From: Butyrivibrio sp. Su6
GTDB taxonomy: Bacteria > Bacillota > Clostridia > Lachnospirales > Lachnospiraceae
Direction: 5' to 3'
Length of the DNA stretch: 64,000 nt
Assembly (NCBI RefSeq): GCF_900108105.1
Contig: NZ_FNUR01000010.1
Span: 97,327 to 161,326, forward strand
Shown here in pieces: positions 63,553 through 64,000 of the stretch (its first letter is position 1; every line of letters starts with the position of its first letter). The position numbers and the translations under genes are program-made. The notes below the pieces were generated by a model. The model saw only the letters and a program-made list of their open reading frames with translations, ran no database searches and was not told the DNA's origin.

Positions 63553-64000
<448 letters not shown>

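Overview
The window looks like chromosomal DNA of a low-GC Lachnospiraceae bacterium, most likely close to Butyrivibrio or Pseudobutyrivibrio. The evidence is the 5' part of a 16S rRNA gene at the right edge, the AT-rich composition, A+G-rich ribosome binding sites, many ATG/TTG/GTG starts with 4-base overlaps, and Firmicutes neighbourhoods such as YicC-RemA-Gmk-RpoZ. The genus call is inference from the 16S fragment read by eye.

Region 1 (1-29757) is a very long, almost gap-free plus-strand gene train for an exopolysaccharide or capsule. It holds an initiating sugar-phosphate transferase (cut by the left edge), a fused chain-length/tyrosine-kinase protein, six GT2 glycosyltransferase domains, two DXD-type capsular glycosyltransferases, a Wzy-like polymerase, a Wzx-like flippase, a glycerophosphotransferase, a GT2-pyruvyltransferase fusion, two GT39-like membrane glycosyltransferases, a CotH-type surface protein, a VanZ protein and a two-component system. 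Scattered through it, in the same operon, is what looks like a full lasso-peptide-type RiPP maturation set: a PqqD-like B1 recognition protein (1371), an NTP_transf_5 nucleotidyltransferase (11034), a B2 transglutaminase-fold leader peptidase (16883), an ABC exporter (17338), an HPr-kinase-like peptide kinase (26555) and an asparagine-synthetase-like cyclase (27481). The train ends with a 76-residue peptide gene (29486) that has its own promoter and terminator, a paeninodin-like leader, a Gly/Trp-rich middle, a Pro-Thr repeat tail and a C-terminal serine. This combination of a RiPP pathway and a polysaccharide locus is the most interesting thing here. The product cannot be deduced from sequence, and a classical lasso ring is not obvious.

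Region 2 (29795-36706) is a signalling operon: a 1260-residue hybrid histidine kinase with degenerate GGDEF and EAL domains embedded before its kinase core, a double-receiver protein, a paralogue with the same sensor-GGDEF-EAL half, and a small zinc-finger anti-sigma-like membrane protein.

Region 3 (36737-53723) is mainly housekeeping: a DNA polymerase I lacking nearly all of its 5' nuclease domain, CoaE, an FtsA-like ATPase, an acyltransferase, a WalJ-like hydrolase, an ACT protein and its UPF0210 partner, then YicC, RemA, Gmk, RpoZ, RimO and PgsA, a DEAD-box helicase behind a long hairpin, a potassium channel and a HAD phosphatase.

Region 4 (53771-64000) carries a DUF6020-like membrane protein, a GH51 arabinofuranosidase convergent with a RpiB/LacAB isomerase across a strong shared terminator, a TPR membrane protein, thiamine pyrophosphokinase, a cation diffusion facilitator, a DUF4153-like membrane protein, and a strong promoter leading into a 16S rRNA gene that runs off the window. 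No stretch longer than about 300 bases lacks a gene. No CRISPR array, tRNA, insertion sequence or phage gene was seen.
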